This document shows positions 48,651 to 59,431 of a stretch of 64,000 nucleotides of DNA, in pieces (within the stretch, counting starts at the first letter, position 1; each line of letters starts with the position of its first letter). Source of the DNA: Rhizophagus irregularis (Eukaryota > Glomeromycota > Glomeromycetes > Glomerales > Glomeraceae). The notes under the pieces are model-generated. The model did no database searches. It was not told the DNA's origin and saw nothing but the letters and a program-made list of their open reading frames with translations. The position numbers and the translations under genes were made by a program. The DNA lies in the NCBI RefSeq assembly GCF_026210795.1, contig NC_089441.1, positions 1,116,001-1,180,000 on the forward strand, given 5' to 3'.

Positions 48651-50741
48651 TTAAAATTTGTAAAAAATTATTATCTTGTATTTCTTAATATAATATATAC
48701 TGTATATTTTTTACTTGTTATAATATATTAAAAACTTAATAATTAATAATTTATAAAGTTAACGGGAATTAAGTTTGATGATTATTGTCGCTTTCAAAAA
48801 TAGTGTATATCGGACTATATCCAGTAATCGATCATTCGGTAAATCGCTTTAATTACTTTCAAAATTTGTGTAAGATAATCATCCAGCAATTAATCATTCG
48901 GTAATCCCCCCGTTAATCGTAATTTATTTTTTCTTTCAAACTGATGACAAAGATTGGTGTTGGACTTTTAAACGGAATATTCTTCGGGTCTTTATCCGAA
49001 ACAATTTAATATGACACAATATTTTGTGTAAAACTCTTTATGGATTTTGTATTACGGGAATTTAAATTGTTGAAATTGGATCAGCGATTTCATTAATTTT
49101 ATCACGTGATGTTATTACATTTCATTGATCAGCTAAATCTCTTGGCGTATTTTAAGTTTCCCCCTTAAAAAAAAGTGTCCATTTATGACTAATCTATCTG
49201 AAATTAATTACCATTATTATAATAACTTTTTTTTTTTTTTAAAAAAAAAAAATAAAATAAAAATAAAAATAAAAAGTAATTATTCATACTACGATTACTT
49301 TTATTAGTTGAAAATCTTGTAACTTAATATTTGGCATACAGAATTTCTTTTCGGATCATCTATAAATGGTTATTCCGAATTTCCAATTATGTGAATGAAT
49401 TCAGGTTCTGCACTAAGTAACTCATCAGTAGTATTACGACAATGTTTTTCATGTTATTCGGTGCATAAGTAATAGTTATTTTAGTTATTTCGACGCAGTC
49501 GTGAAGATCATGATATTCACACAGGGATAAATGATATTCTTCACCGTGAGTAAATCATAAATTATTATCTGTTGAATATGAAACGGTCAACAAGACCCTA
49601 GACATTGCCATGTAGTGGTACGTTATCTCCAATAATTAGAATGAATGCGACATAATCCCTATCTAATAAATATATTGTTCGTTCTGTCCCACCTGAGTTG
49701 CCTGACAGTTTGAAGAAATAAATAAAACTTTTATTAGATTGAACTAGCTTTTACAAGTTTTTTTTTCTTTTATTATTAATTGAGTTATAAAGATTAACAT
49801 GTATATCATGCACTTTTAAAAAACACAATATCGTTATAATATTGATTTATTCCATTTTATTTCCGAATTTATTACCTCAAACATGGAAATTATCAAAGTT
49901 TGCTTAGATTTTAGTTATTTTTTTCCGTAATTATATCATATTCACGAAGTTTTTACAGAAATTATGGATAAAATTTTTTACAGGGTTAATAATTCCTAGT
50001 TAAACAACTAGTTTGGTGAACCGTGAACAAGACGGTATTTTATGTTGAAATTATATGTATTCAAATCATAACTTTATTAAAATTTTTATATAAAAAATTT
50101 GTAATTATATTATTTTCTTATATTTTCATTTGAAATTGAGCTTTGATACTAGTTATAATTATAAAAATTATTTTATTTTATATATTTTATCCGGTTTACA
50201 GTCAATTCGGATATTTTTTAACCAAAAATTCATCCGGGTAAAAACCATTAAATCCGGGTATCCAAAAAAAAAATTATTATCATTATTTCTAGCGATTTTT
50301 AGCTTAATAAAATCGACTTTTACTAATCACACCACTTGCGCCCAAACGCCATAGTGTGCGTTTTCTCAAAAACTATGGTCTAAACTAAACAAGTTATACT
50401 AATTAAAATTGCTCAGCACCCTCGAAAATGGTCAGAAAAAAGATTTAGTTAGTACTATTTTTTTTTTATATTGCAAATATTGTAAAATAAAAAAAAAATC
50501 GAAAAACTTTTAAGAACATATATAAAGTGGTTACGGCACGATTTCCCGACGGATGATTTCCCGACGTGCAAGACATGACATTTGCCCGACAAGTTTTTCC
50601 AGAGTTATGCAGAGTTATGCACGAACACGTGATCAAACGGTCAGCGTTAGGCTATTGAGAAAATGTCCTGTCGGGAAACGGTCCGTAAGCGATATAAAGT
50701 ATATGCTGCAAAATTAAATACTGCAAAGTGGAATATAATTA
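48651..50741. other. Intergenic downstream of UGT copy 6
   Basis: No gene seen. A TTTCCCGACGGATGATTTCC block near 50540-50565 and its partner GTCGGGAAACGG near 50670 may mark another small inverted-repeat element. The frame at 50130-50354 is unsupported. Confidence 0.35.
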
Positions 50742-51035
50742 CCGTATTTTTCCAATATTAAGCACCCTCCTTACTTAGCACGATATCAAGCGTAAACTGA
50801 AAATAAGCACCTCTCCGACTCGAAAAACAAAATTACTTTATTATTGAAAAAATATATTTACAAATAAAAGTATTTAACTACCGAAACTTTTTTTTGCAAA
50901 ATTTTTTTAACGAATTTTAAATTGATTTAAAGACGTTTAAAAGACATTTTACTAAAACTGTCAAAATTTAAGCATCCCCCAAACTTTTCGCACAAAATCC
51001 CTGCAAAAAGGGTGTTTAATATTGGAAAAATACGG
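50742..51035. mobile_element. Mariner-like MITE (294 bp) with TA flanks
   Basis: CCGTATTTTTCCAATATTAA at the left and its complement at the right (one mismatch in 25), with TA on both sides (50740-50741, 51036-51037). The interior has no coding capacity. Length, long terminal repeats and TA target are typical of Tc1/mariner-derived MITEs. Confidence 0.85.
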
Positions 51036-51543
51036 TATTATATTAATAGAATCAGCTTTATCAATCGACTAATAATATAGAATAAAAAGTTAAAGTAACA
51101 AATAAAAAAATACATAAATCATATAACTATGGCGTTGAGCGACATGACGTTTTTCGATAAAAATTATAAAAAAAAATAATTGTCACGTGATATTTCTGGT
51201 TTCGCGCTGCATCACTTCTGACGTCAATCGTTATGAGATCGAATTATAAATTGCTGAGCAATTTTTGTTAAATCAATCGTCATGTTTGTCACAGATTTTA
51301 GGCATTATTATTAAATAATAAAATTTTTTCGTTCTGAACTTTCAATGGTTTCATAAAATTAATTATTACTTTCAAACAAAAGTGAAAAATAATGTGATTA
51401 TATAATTGAAATTTCAAAATTGAAAAACTTATATCTTAATATCGGGTAGATTAACTCATCCGAACAAGATGTTATAGTGCAATAATCATGATTTGATAAT
51501 GATAGAGACGACTAAAAAATTGATTTTATTAATGTAATACTTT

Positions 51544-51730
51544 CCCTACAAAAAATTTTATCCGTTATTTCTGTAAAAACTCCGTGAAATTGAGCCTTTC
51601 ACGGACCCATTCACGGAAAATGCAAATAATTCGATAAATTCCGTGATATAAAATTATTAATTCCGGAAATATGAGCCTTTTACGGAAAAAAGATGGAATA
51701 AAAAAAAACGGATTGACTTTTTTTACAGGG
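51544..51730. mobile_element. CCCTATAAAA MITE, copy B (187 bp)
   Basis: CCCTACAAAAAATTTTATCC ... TTTTTTTACAGGG, flanked by TTT on both sides. Keeps the inner CTGTAAAAACTCCGT and GAGCCTTTTACGG blocks of copies A and C. Confidence 0.85.
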
Positions 51731-52499
51731 TTTCAATCAAGATAATAATTTCTATAAAAGTCATAAAATCTCGATAAAGGTTCCCAAATTCTTTTTAAAA
51801 TTTGAGCAGAATTATCAAATAATAATTAAAAATTTATAACAGAAAATTGGATATCATAATTCACGATCGAGAAAGATTTAATAATAAAAAAATTCATAAT
51901 TTATTATAATTCCTTATTATTTCTAATGAATAGGTGGAAAAAAATCAAAAAAAAAATTTATCGTAAAACCAAGTATTTTGGTTCACTTCTAGATAAGGTA
52001 TTGTAACATCACTTATAATTATGGATTTAAAAGAAAAAGACAAGAAAATGTGGGTCACGTTATACATCACGTAAATAAATTATTTATTAAGTTCTAATTT
52101 ATTGAAATTGTTGATAAAGATATTTATAAAATCCTATATTTATTGAAATTGTTGATAGCAATGAAGTGTACCGACAATTCATCAATTTAAAAGTTTCCTT
52201 GTTGAATTATTGTTTAGAGGGACGAATAGATGCGAATTAATATCTAGGAGAGTTTATTGCCATGCATTTTGAACAGGTTATTTGAAGAATATACAAAAAA
52301 AAATAGGAATAAAGTGAAGATTGAGGGTTAGTTATGTAAGATTAATTCCTCTAATTTATATTTTATGATATCAAAACTAGAGATTTCTTTTACAAAGTTA
52401 TAATAAGGACATCTTACCACAAAGATTTAATTCATGATCTTCTAGAATACTGCGCAACAGATTCTTTACATTGGAATAAAAAAAAATTCCATATAAATT
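51731..52499. other. Intergenic, no gene recognised
   Basis: AT-rich. Nothing supported. Direct near-repeats of TTTATTGAAATTGTTGATA occur near 52099 and 52140. Confidence 0.35.
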
Positions 52500-52915
52500 C
52501 CCTATAAAAAAGAATCGTCGTCGAAATGTCCGGAAAATGAAAAAATGTCCGGAAATTGCAATATTCCGAAAACTTTCTGGGCACCAGGCCTGGGCAGGGG
52601 GTTCAGGTAATGATGGCGGCACTATGTCCGGAAATGTGAATCAATGCCCTAACGCTCTAACTCATGCGTTAGGGGAAGAAATAACATGCAGACAATAAAC
52701 TATTCAACCTAAATCAGCTCGCAATTTCTATGAAATGATGCAGCGTTAAGTGCACTCTACTTGAACTAAATCCTTATAAAAGAAGAATGTCCGGAAATTG
52801 TCATCGAAAATGCCCGGAAAATGCCCGGGTGTCTGGAAATGTCTGAAAAATCGCAATATTCAGGACATTGTGAATGCCCGGAAAATGTCCGGAAAATGTC
52901 TAGGAGGCTTGCCGG
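52500..52915. repeat. Cluster of ATGTCCGGAAA repeats
   Basis: Two blocks, 52500-52640 and 52770-52915. Each starts with a CCTATAAAA- or CCTTATAAAA-like motif followed by several copies of ATGTCCGGAAAA or ATGCCCGGAAAA. The first block's start resembles the ends of the CCCTATAAAA elements. The frames at 52398-52972 on the minus strand read through this repeat. Confidence 0.65.
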
Positions 52916-53146
52916 CACGAAGCACAGGTTAGCAAAAAAGACCTGGTAAGCCAAGCCGGTAAGGTTCAACAAATTAATTGGAGATTATAGTTCACTTGAT
53001 TTGAGTAAAAACTGGTTACCGATAGTTACTATTTAATTTTTCAGCAGATGGGAAGAATAACTGAACGCATTAATTGTAGTAATTATTTCGGATGATAATG
53101 CCTAACGTTTTGGTTTAGAATCGATACTGCACTATGTCACAACGTA

Positions 53147-53575
53147 CAGTCGTGTCGGAAAGTAACGCCCGCATGGTAAAACATATAAAAATAGAAAATT
53201 TCAAGCTATATACATATTTATATTTCTTTTAATAATTATTTCTAAATTTTATATTAATTTAAAGCTAATATCATATTCTTTTAGAAAAGTGATATCTAAA
53301 CTTTGGTAAAGTTAAAATGCAAGAGCTATTTTAATTATAATGTAAAATAAAAATAGATGATTTCAAAATGCATATATATTTATATTTTGTTTAATAATTA
53401 TTTCTAAATTTTATATCATTTTAAAGTCAATATCATATTCTTTAAATAAATGATATTTGAACATTGGGAAAGTCAAAATGCAAGAACCGTTTTTTAATTA
53501 TAAAATACGGAATTCATTTTATATATGTAATTTACTATGTAATTGTGAATCGGGCGTTACTTTCCGACGCGACTG
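53147..53575. mobile_element. Mariner-like MITE (429 bp) with internal tandem duplication
   Basis: Inverted ends CAGTCGTGTCGGAAAGTAAC continuing to GCCCG, one mismatch, with TA on each side inside a palindromic target (ACAACGTACGTTGT after removing the element). The interior is a tandem duplication, period about 162 bp (AATAATTATTTCTAAATTTT at about 53231 and 53393). The frame at 53457-53690 runs out of the element and is not a gene. Confidence 0.85.
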
Positions 53576-53577
53576 TA

Positions 53578-54516
53578 CGTTGTATTGTAATAATACAACA
53601 TATTTAATATATGATTCTTGTGTATTAGCTACAACATGCGTTACAACGTTGTATTGTTGTATTTGTAATAATACGATCACAATTTTTTAATCGATTGCAT
53701 GTGTTAATTTTTGCAATTCAAGTTTTTCAAATTTGGATGCTATACCAAGGATTGAAATGTTAAATTTGGAATTTGTTAATACTTAGAATTGATAATAAAT
53801 TAATGAGAAAACTCCTTATTCACGCATCTCATTAATTATTTTATTTATTATTACTCACGCACCTCGTTTAATTACTTTATTCACGCATCCTTTTAATTAT
53901 TTATTCAATTAGAACTGTTCATACTAATTTTGATTTTGATCATGATATTAGATGAAATTATGTTGATAATTTGTAATACAAATTCGAAAATAATCTGATC
54001 AAAATAAAAATAAATAATCTGCCGTACGACGGGCGTCGGACGTGACGAGTATTGCAGATCGATGGCTACATTAATGAATCAACCAAACAAGGAAAGACCT
54101 AGACTGGCCCGTATTATTTATCACATAACATTAATATTTGGAAAATTTTTTTCGGAAAAATTATCCAATTATATAGCTCATTCAAAATAACCCCATAATA
54201 ACCAAAAAAAGAAGCTTCAATTAACAACGGTTATTTTATTGTGGTTAGTATATATAGTAATTTAATTAAGTAAGTCAAAATATATTTAAACTAGTTAGTT
54301 AATTGGATAATTTTGAATAATAACTTTCTGAAATTTGTTTGGGGTGATCAATCAGTTATATTTGCCGTTTTTATTTTTGTACTCTTTGCAAAAGTATTGT
54401 GATACTCACAAGAAAATCATACGATCCCCAGATCATCTGACCATTGTAAATTATATATATATATAGGTGTACTCCCTTTTTTTTATTATATTTGTTATTA
54501 TAGTAAATAAAAAAAA
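53578..54516. other. Intergenic, no gene recognised
   Basis: Short hairpins of ACAACGTTGT/TGTTGTA type near 53578-53680 and repeats of TTCACGCATC..TTAATTA near 53818-53900. A TATATATATATATAGG stretch at 54452-54467 stands about 50 bases before the next start codon. Confidence 0.35.
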
Positions 54517-56002
54517 ATGTCCTCAAAATTTTGGGCCGAATTATCTAGCGATTATGAAAAACTTTTTGATTTAGAATTTGGATACGATGTTATTATTTAT
54601 GCTGGAGAAGAACCAGATGTTAAAGAAATTCATGCTCATTCAAATATTTTGTGTATTAGGTCGCAATATTTTCGTTCCGCATTTTCTAATGAATGGGCAG
54701 AGAGGAAAGATGGAAAATTTATTTTAAGAAAACCGAATGTTTCGGGATATTTATTTAATATTATTCTTAGGTAATTTACAATTATTTATATATTAATTTT
54801 AAAAAAAATTTCGAAAAAAAAATATACATATAATTATTTGTTTATTTAAATTTAGATTTCTTTATTGTGGAAATATTGAATTAAAAAATTTACAAGGTTC
54901 TGATATGTTAAAATTGTTGGTAGCAGTGGATGAACTTAATATTCAACCATTAATTTCTCACATACAAGAATATTTAATTGAACATCAACCCGAATTTTTA
55001 AATAAAAATCCGACAAAACTTCTTGAAATTGCTTATCAACATGAAACTTTTACGGATTTATGGGATTTTTGTCTTGACAAAGTTTGCGAGGAACCTAAAA
55101 TTTTATTTAATTCTGATAAATTCCTTGACTTAAAAGCTCCTTTATTAGAATTATTGTTGAAAAGGGATGATTTAAATGCGGATGAGATTGATATTTGGGA
55201 TAATTTATTAAAATGGTGTTTTGCGCAACTTAACGTGAAGGATGATTCGAAAAAATGGAATAAAGAAGATATTCCAAAGATTGAGGACTTATTAAGCAGA
55301 TTTATTCCTTTAATTAGATTTTATGATATTGAGCCTAAAGATTTCTTTTACAAAATTTATTGTTATAAAGACGTCTTACCGAAGGATTTAATTTATGATC
55401 TTTTAGAATTTCATGTAGTACCTAATATGAAACCTAAATCTAATGTGACGCCTTCAAGAAAATCAAATTTAAATCTTAAACTTGATTCAACTTTAATTGA
55501 ATCGGACTTCACTTCTCTCTTCGCATCATGGATTGATAAAAAGGATTCTAAGTATTATAATAAAAAAAATATTCCTTACGAATTTAAGTTATTATATCGT
55601 TCAAGTAGAGATGAATTTAATGCAGCATCATTTCATAGAAATTGTAACAAGAAAGGTGCTACTATTTGGATAGCGAAAATTCAAGATTCAACACAATTAA
55701 TCGGAGGTTATAATCCACTTGATTGGAGTGGAACTGGTTGGAAGAATACTTCAGACAGTTTTTTATTTAACTTTAATGATGTAAATAATATTTCTAGTGT
55801 AAAATTGGGCTATGTTTCTGATGGAAGTCGTGCGGTTTATTGTAATAGTAATTATGGTCCTAGTATGGGTGATTTAGTTTGCTCTGATTCCAATAATTGG
55901 GAATATGATTATCTTTTTAATGGGGATTATCCTAACATAGGTATTCCAGCAAATTTTACGGTAGAAGGATATGAAGTATTTCAAGTAATAAAGAAAACAT
56001 GA
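54517..56002 (+). CDS. BTB-BACK-TLDc domain protein
   Basis: Two exons, 54517-54770 and 54856-56002, joined by an 85-nt intron inside the LR|FLYCG stretch; 466 aa. Residues about 1-120 are a BTB/POZ domain: FDVIIYAGEE-like strand, KEIHAHSNILCIRSQYFRSA, then FLYCGNIEL. About 125-250 fits a BACK helical region. About 297-462 is a TLDc domain: FASWIDKK, EFKLLYRSSRDEFNAASFH, GATIWIAKI, GGYNPLDWSG. Families with this layout often act as CUL3 ubiquitin-ligase adaptors, TLDc being linked to stress responses or V-ATPase regulation; that role here is inference. Such genes are strongly expanded in Glomeromycotina. The start is the first ATG after a TATA-rich stretch at 54452-54467 and begins a complete BTB fold. 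No lesion seen. Confidence 0.9.
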
Positions 56003-56997
56003 CCCAAATATAGATAATAATAATTATATATATAGTTAATACATAGATTATAGTAATAGTCCTAATTATAATATTAAATATTTATTTTGTTATTTATTTT
56101 TTTTTTTAAGTAATTAGAGGATCTAATCTATTATACATGGAAATGGGCGTCAATCATCAGCTCTATGTCAAATAAGGCGGCGGATCTCGTAATTTAGGCG
56201 CTGATTCTCATTTTGCCCTCTACAATTTAATTTGTGACTGTCTAACGAAGATGTTCCTGATCAACGGAGGGTGTGATGTTAACACTTATTCTTTTAACTC
56301 TGTTAACTTTTAATATCTATTATTAATACATCAATTTATTTCACTTTAGAAAATCATTAAAACACCCTCCGAAAGGATATGCGTTTATGATGCATCGGAT
56401 CAGTCCTAAGATGGTGGTTTTGTATTTATTATTGTTAAAATTATAATATATATATGTATTTTTAGTATACTACTTATGTAAAAAGAAATATAATATTTTG
56501 TTTGATGAATTATGTTTTAAATTTATTTTAGTTATTTTAGTTGTTATTCCAATCTCTCATGTTAAGACTGTACTTTGTGGTATTCAATGTGTAATTATTT
56601 CTTCAATTTTAGTATGATATATTATGATATACTAAATTGATCTTTATCATCTTTTTCATGAATCAGTTTAACACATGCATGTATCAATAATATGAGAATT
56701 ATCATCTTGATCGAGATGACGCGTTCATCGTTATTATTTGTTCTATCGTACCGCACTGCACATAATACCCCGGGTATTATACAAAATACCTGATTTAAAA
56801 ATTATATAATACCCGTGGGTACTTTGTGAGATACCGGGTATTTATATGAGGGGGATACATAATAATCAGAATTAAGCTAAAGTTACCAGAATTAAGTGGG
56901 TAACTAATTGAGAGTAAAAATTTTATATCTAGTAAGATACCTGGGTCTAATAACGTGGGGTACTAACTTTGGGAATACTATAGGCAGTGTAGTAGTT
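56003..56997. other. Intergenic downstream of the BTB gene
   Basis: No gene. Around 56765-56960 there are several CCGGGTATTA/TAATACCCG inverted motifs like those in 43126-44050, probably another decayed element. Confidence 0.35.
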
Positions 56998-57724
56998 AAT
57001 TTCACCGACAATTACTTCACCGACAATTACTTCGCCGACAATTACTTCACCGACAATTACTTCGCCGACAATTACTACGCCGACAATTACTTTATCGACA
57101 ATTACTTCGCCGACAATTACTTCGCCGACAATTACTTCGCCGACAATTACTTCGCCGACAATCACAATCGCTTCACCGACAAACGTTTAACCGACAGTCA
57201 TTTCATCGACAGTTCATTCAGTTTTGTCTATTTTTAAAGAAATTAAATTATTTTTTTTTCTTGCTTTTTGTTCATCACAACTAAAAATAATAATAATAAT
57301 AAAAATTTGGGGTTATGTACCCTATAAAAAATTTTATCCGTTATTTCTGTAAAAACTCCGTAAAAATGAGCCTTTCGCGGATCCATTCACGGAAAATGTG
57401 AATGATTCGATAAATTCCGTGATATAAGGTAATTAATTCCGGAAATATGAGCCTTTTACGGAAAAAAGATGAAATATAAAAAACGGATCGATTTTTTTTA
57501 CAGGGTACTGTATATATTAACAATTACTAAATTAAAAAAATATTATAAAAAGAAAAAAATTATATACGAAAGATATAATAATATATATTTAATTTTTTTA
57601 TTATAAAATTTAAAAATCAATCACCGTATATTGTCGAGACGATCCTGTTGGCGAAGCATTAGTCGATGAATCAGTTATCGGTGAAATGATTGTCGAAGTA
57701 ATTGTCGACGAAGTATTGTCGGTT
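56998..57724. mobile_element. Foldback-like element with arms of 15-bp repeats
   Basis: The left arm (about 57000-57164) is about 11 tandem copies of TTCRCCGACAATTAC, then degenerate copies to about 57215. The right arm (about 57632-57724) is made of the same unit inverted (GAAGTAATTGTCGACGAAGT and relatives). The centre carries MITE copy C. The arm is open in frame on both strands (DNYFA and VIVGE repeats), which comes from the 15-base period and is not taken as coding. Confidence 0.65.
57320..57505. mobile_element. CCCTATAAAA MITE, copy C (186 bp)
   Basis: CCCTATAAAAAATTTTATCC ... TTTTTTTACAGGG, nested in the foldback-like element. The borders read GTA|CCC and GGG|TAC, so the duplication is TA, or GTAC if one terminal base on each side belongs to the target. 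Closest to copies A and B. Confidence 0.85.
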
Positions 57725-59150
57725 AGTTGATCGCGCCCCTTATTATTGACGTAGCTTTATAAATATTTCGTTGAGACAAAAAAATTTCGTTGTATTGAAT
57801 TAGAGAGATAATGAATAATATAAACCTAATTAATTGGAGTCAATTATTTTTCTTCTAAAATATTCGGGGATTAATTCGGTGAATGCTAGTCACTTGTATA
57901 ATAATTTTTATGTTAAATCGGCAATTCACATAGTGCCTACTGCCTAATATTTATTAACTTTATATTACTTGTAATTTACGCATATACAGTATCATAATAA
58001 AATAAATTTTAAAAGCTATATATTCTTCTAGCGCCATCAAATTTTTAACGTGTAAATATATAGAATAATGTGACCACGTACAGTGTAACTCTACTGCATA
58101 AACGATTTCCTCTAGCAGAAATATCATATTTACAATATGTCGTTAAACCATTTTTACCTGTGATTAATAAAAATTTTTTGATCTAAATTTTTAAAGATAT
58201 GGTTTTTGCACTTAATTTCTTATGGATCGAATTTTAATAGATAAAACTCTTATTAAATTTATAAAACATGTGTTTATTAATTGCATTATCACTAGATACA
58301 AGATTTCTAAAAAATATCATATCGGCCAGCGATGAATTATTAACACCGGCCATCAGCAATAAATACCCTTTCTTGTAGTAACGGTTTTGCGTAAATTTTG
58401 CGATTCATTGTTTTTAAATGTATTAAATGCATCAAATTGAGAAATAAAAGCTAAATTAGAAATTTTAATAAATGAATAAATTAAATCAAATAATTTTATA
58501 AAATTTTCAATCTAGATTCTTGTTTGTATCATAGTCGTTATCTATCAAATTCTGGAAGTTAAAAAGTAAATTCAGTAATTGAACATACATACAGATATGT
58601 TAAGGCATCCAAGAAACAAAATGAGTGGATAATTCCTCGAACTCTTAGACCTCTTAGCAATTGCTTATAGCGTTCCGGACAAGCCAGAAGCTTTGGTACT
58701 AAACATGCCCGACATCGTGAAGGAGTTCTATGCATTAATTTCTGATTCTTCTAAATAAAAAAATTTATATCACTTCGTATTACTTTATTAACTTTTATTA
58801 ACAAAATAATAAAAATGTTGTTTGTTATATACCTTATTTTTCTGGGTAATTCGGGTAATTCACAAAATTCTACATTTTGGGTCGAATTGCTAATTTCATT
58901 AAATTTCTTGAATAATCTAATTTTTGAACCCTTGTATAGGCGTTTGTGATTGGTAATTGTTGGTATAATGTATTTTATTAAATAATGGCGTTAAATTTTT
59001 TCCTAATGTAATAAGTTATCGTGTCATAAATTTTTTTTCTAAAGAGAAATTTCAAAATAGATTAGTACAGTACCACTAAAAAAGAATCACTTTATTAATA
59101 ATTAATTCTTTATTAATAAATTAATTTTCTCCTATTTGTGATTCCGAATA
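57725..59150. other. Intergenic, no gene recognised
   Basis: AT-rich. A GC-richer stretch at about 58610-58740 has short open blocks but no recognisable protein or RNA. Confidence 0.3.
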
Positions 59151-59431
59151 AGGCCGCACCAATTCAATGTTTCGTTTAACATAACCCCCCCCCTGTTTTT
59201 GGATTTTTTATGTAAAAAAAATACATGTAATTTAGGCCAGAATTAGACAAATCTTTAAGTTTTAGCCGGAATTATCATCCAAAATTTTTGCTCACTCTTT
59301 TGGTCAAAATTTTGGCTAAAATTAATGTAATTCTGGCCATGTATTTTATTTTATGTATTATTTTTTGTTCCCCCCCCCCTAGATTGGGACCCCTATGTTA
59401 TGTTAAACAAAGAATTGGCTTGGAGCGGCCT
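59151..59431. mobile_element. MITE with AGGCCGC ends and C-runs (281 bp)
   Basis: AGGCCGCACCAA at the left and TTGG..GAGCGGCCT at the right, with a second inverted pair GTTTAACATAAC / GTTATGTTAAAC inside, each next to a run of nine or ten C. Between them lie GGCCAGAATTA and its complement. No clear target duplication. The frame at 59288-59473 crosses the right end. Confidence 0.6.

Noticed and set aside
49190-49262. T-run followed by A-run as a transcription terminator
   Set aside because: Simple homopolymers in AT-rich DNA, far from any gene end on the matching strand.
53457-53690. 77-codon frame with many Cys
   Set aside because: It starts inside a MITE and crosses its right end; composition reflects palindromic TGTTGTA repeats. 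No domain seen.
56947-57237. Open frames on both strands encoding DNYFA or VIVGE repeats
   Set aside because: Any 15-base repeat without stops is open in all its copies; the same unit forms inverted arms, so this is a repeat element and not a gene.
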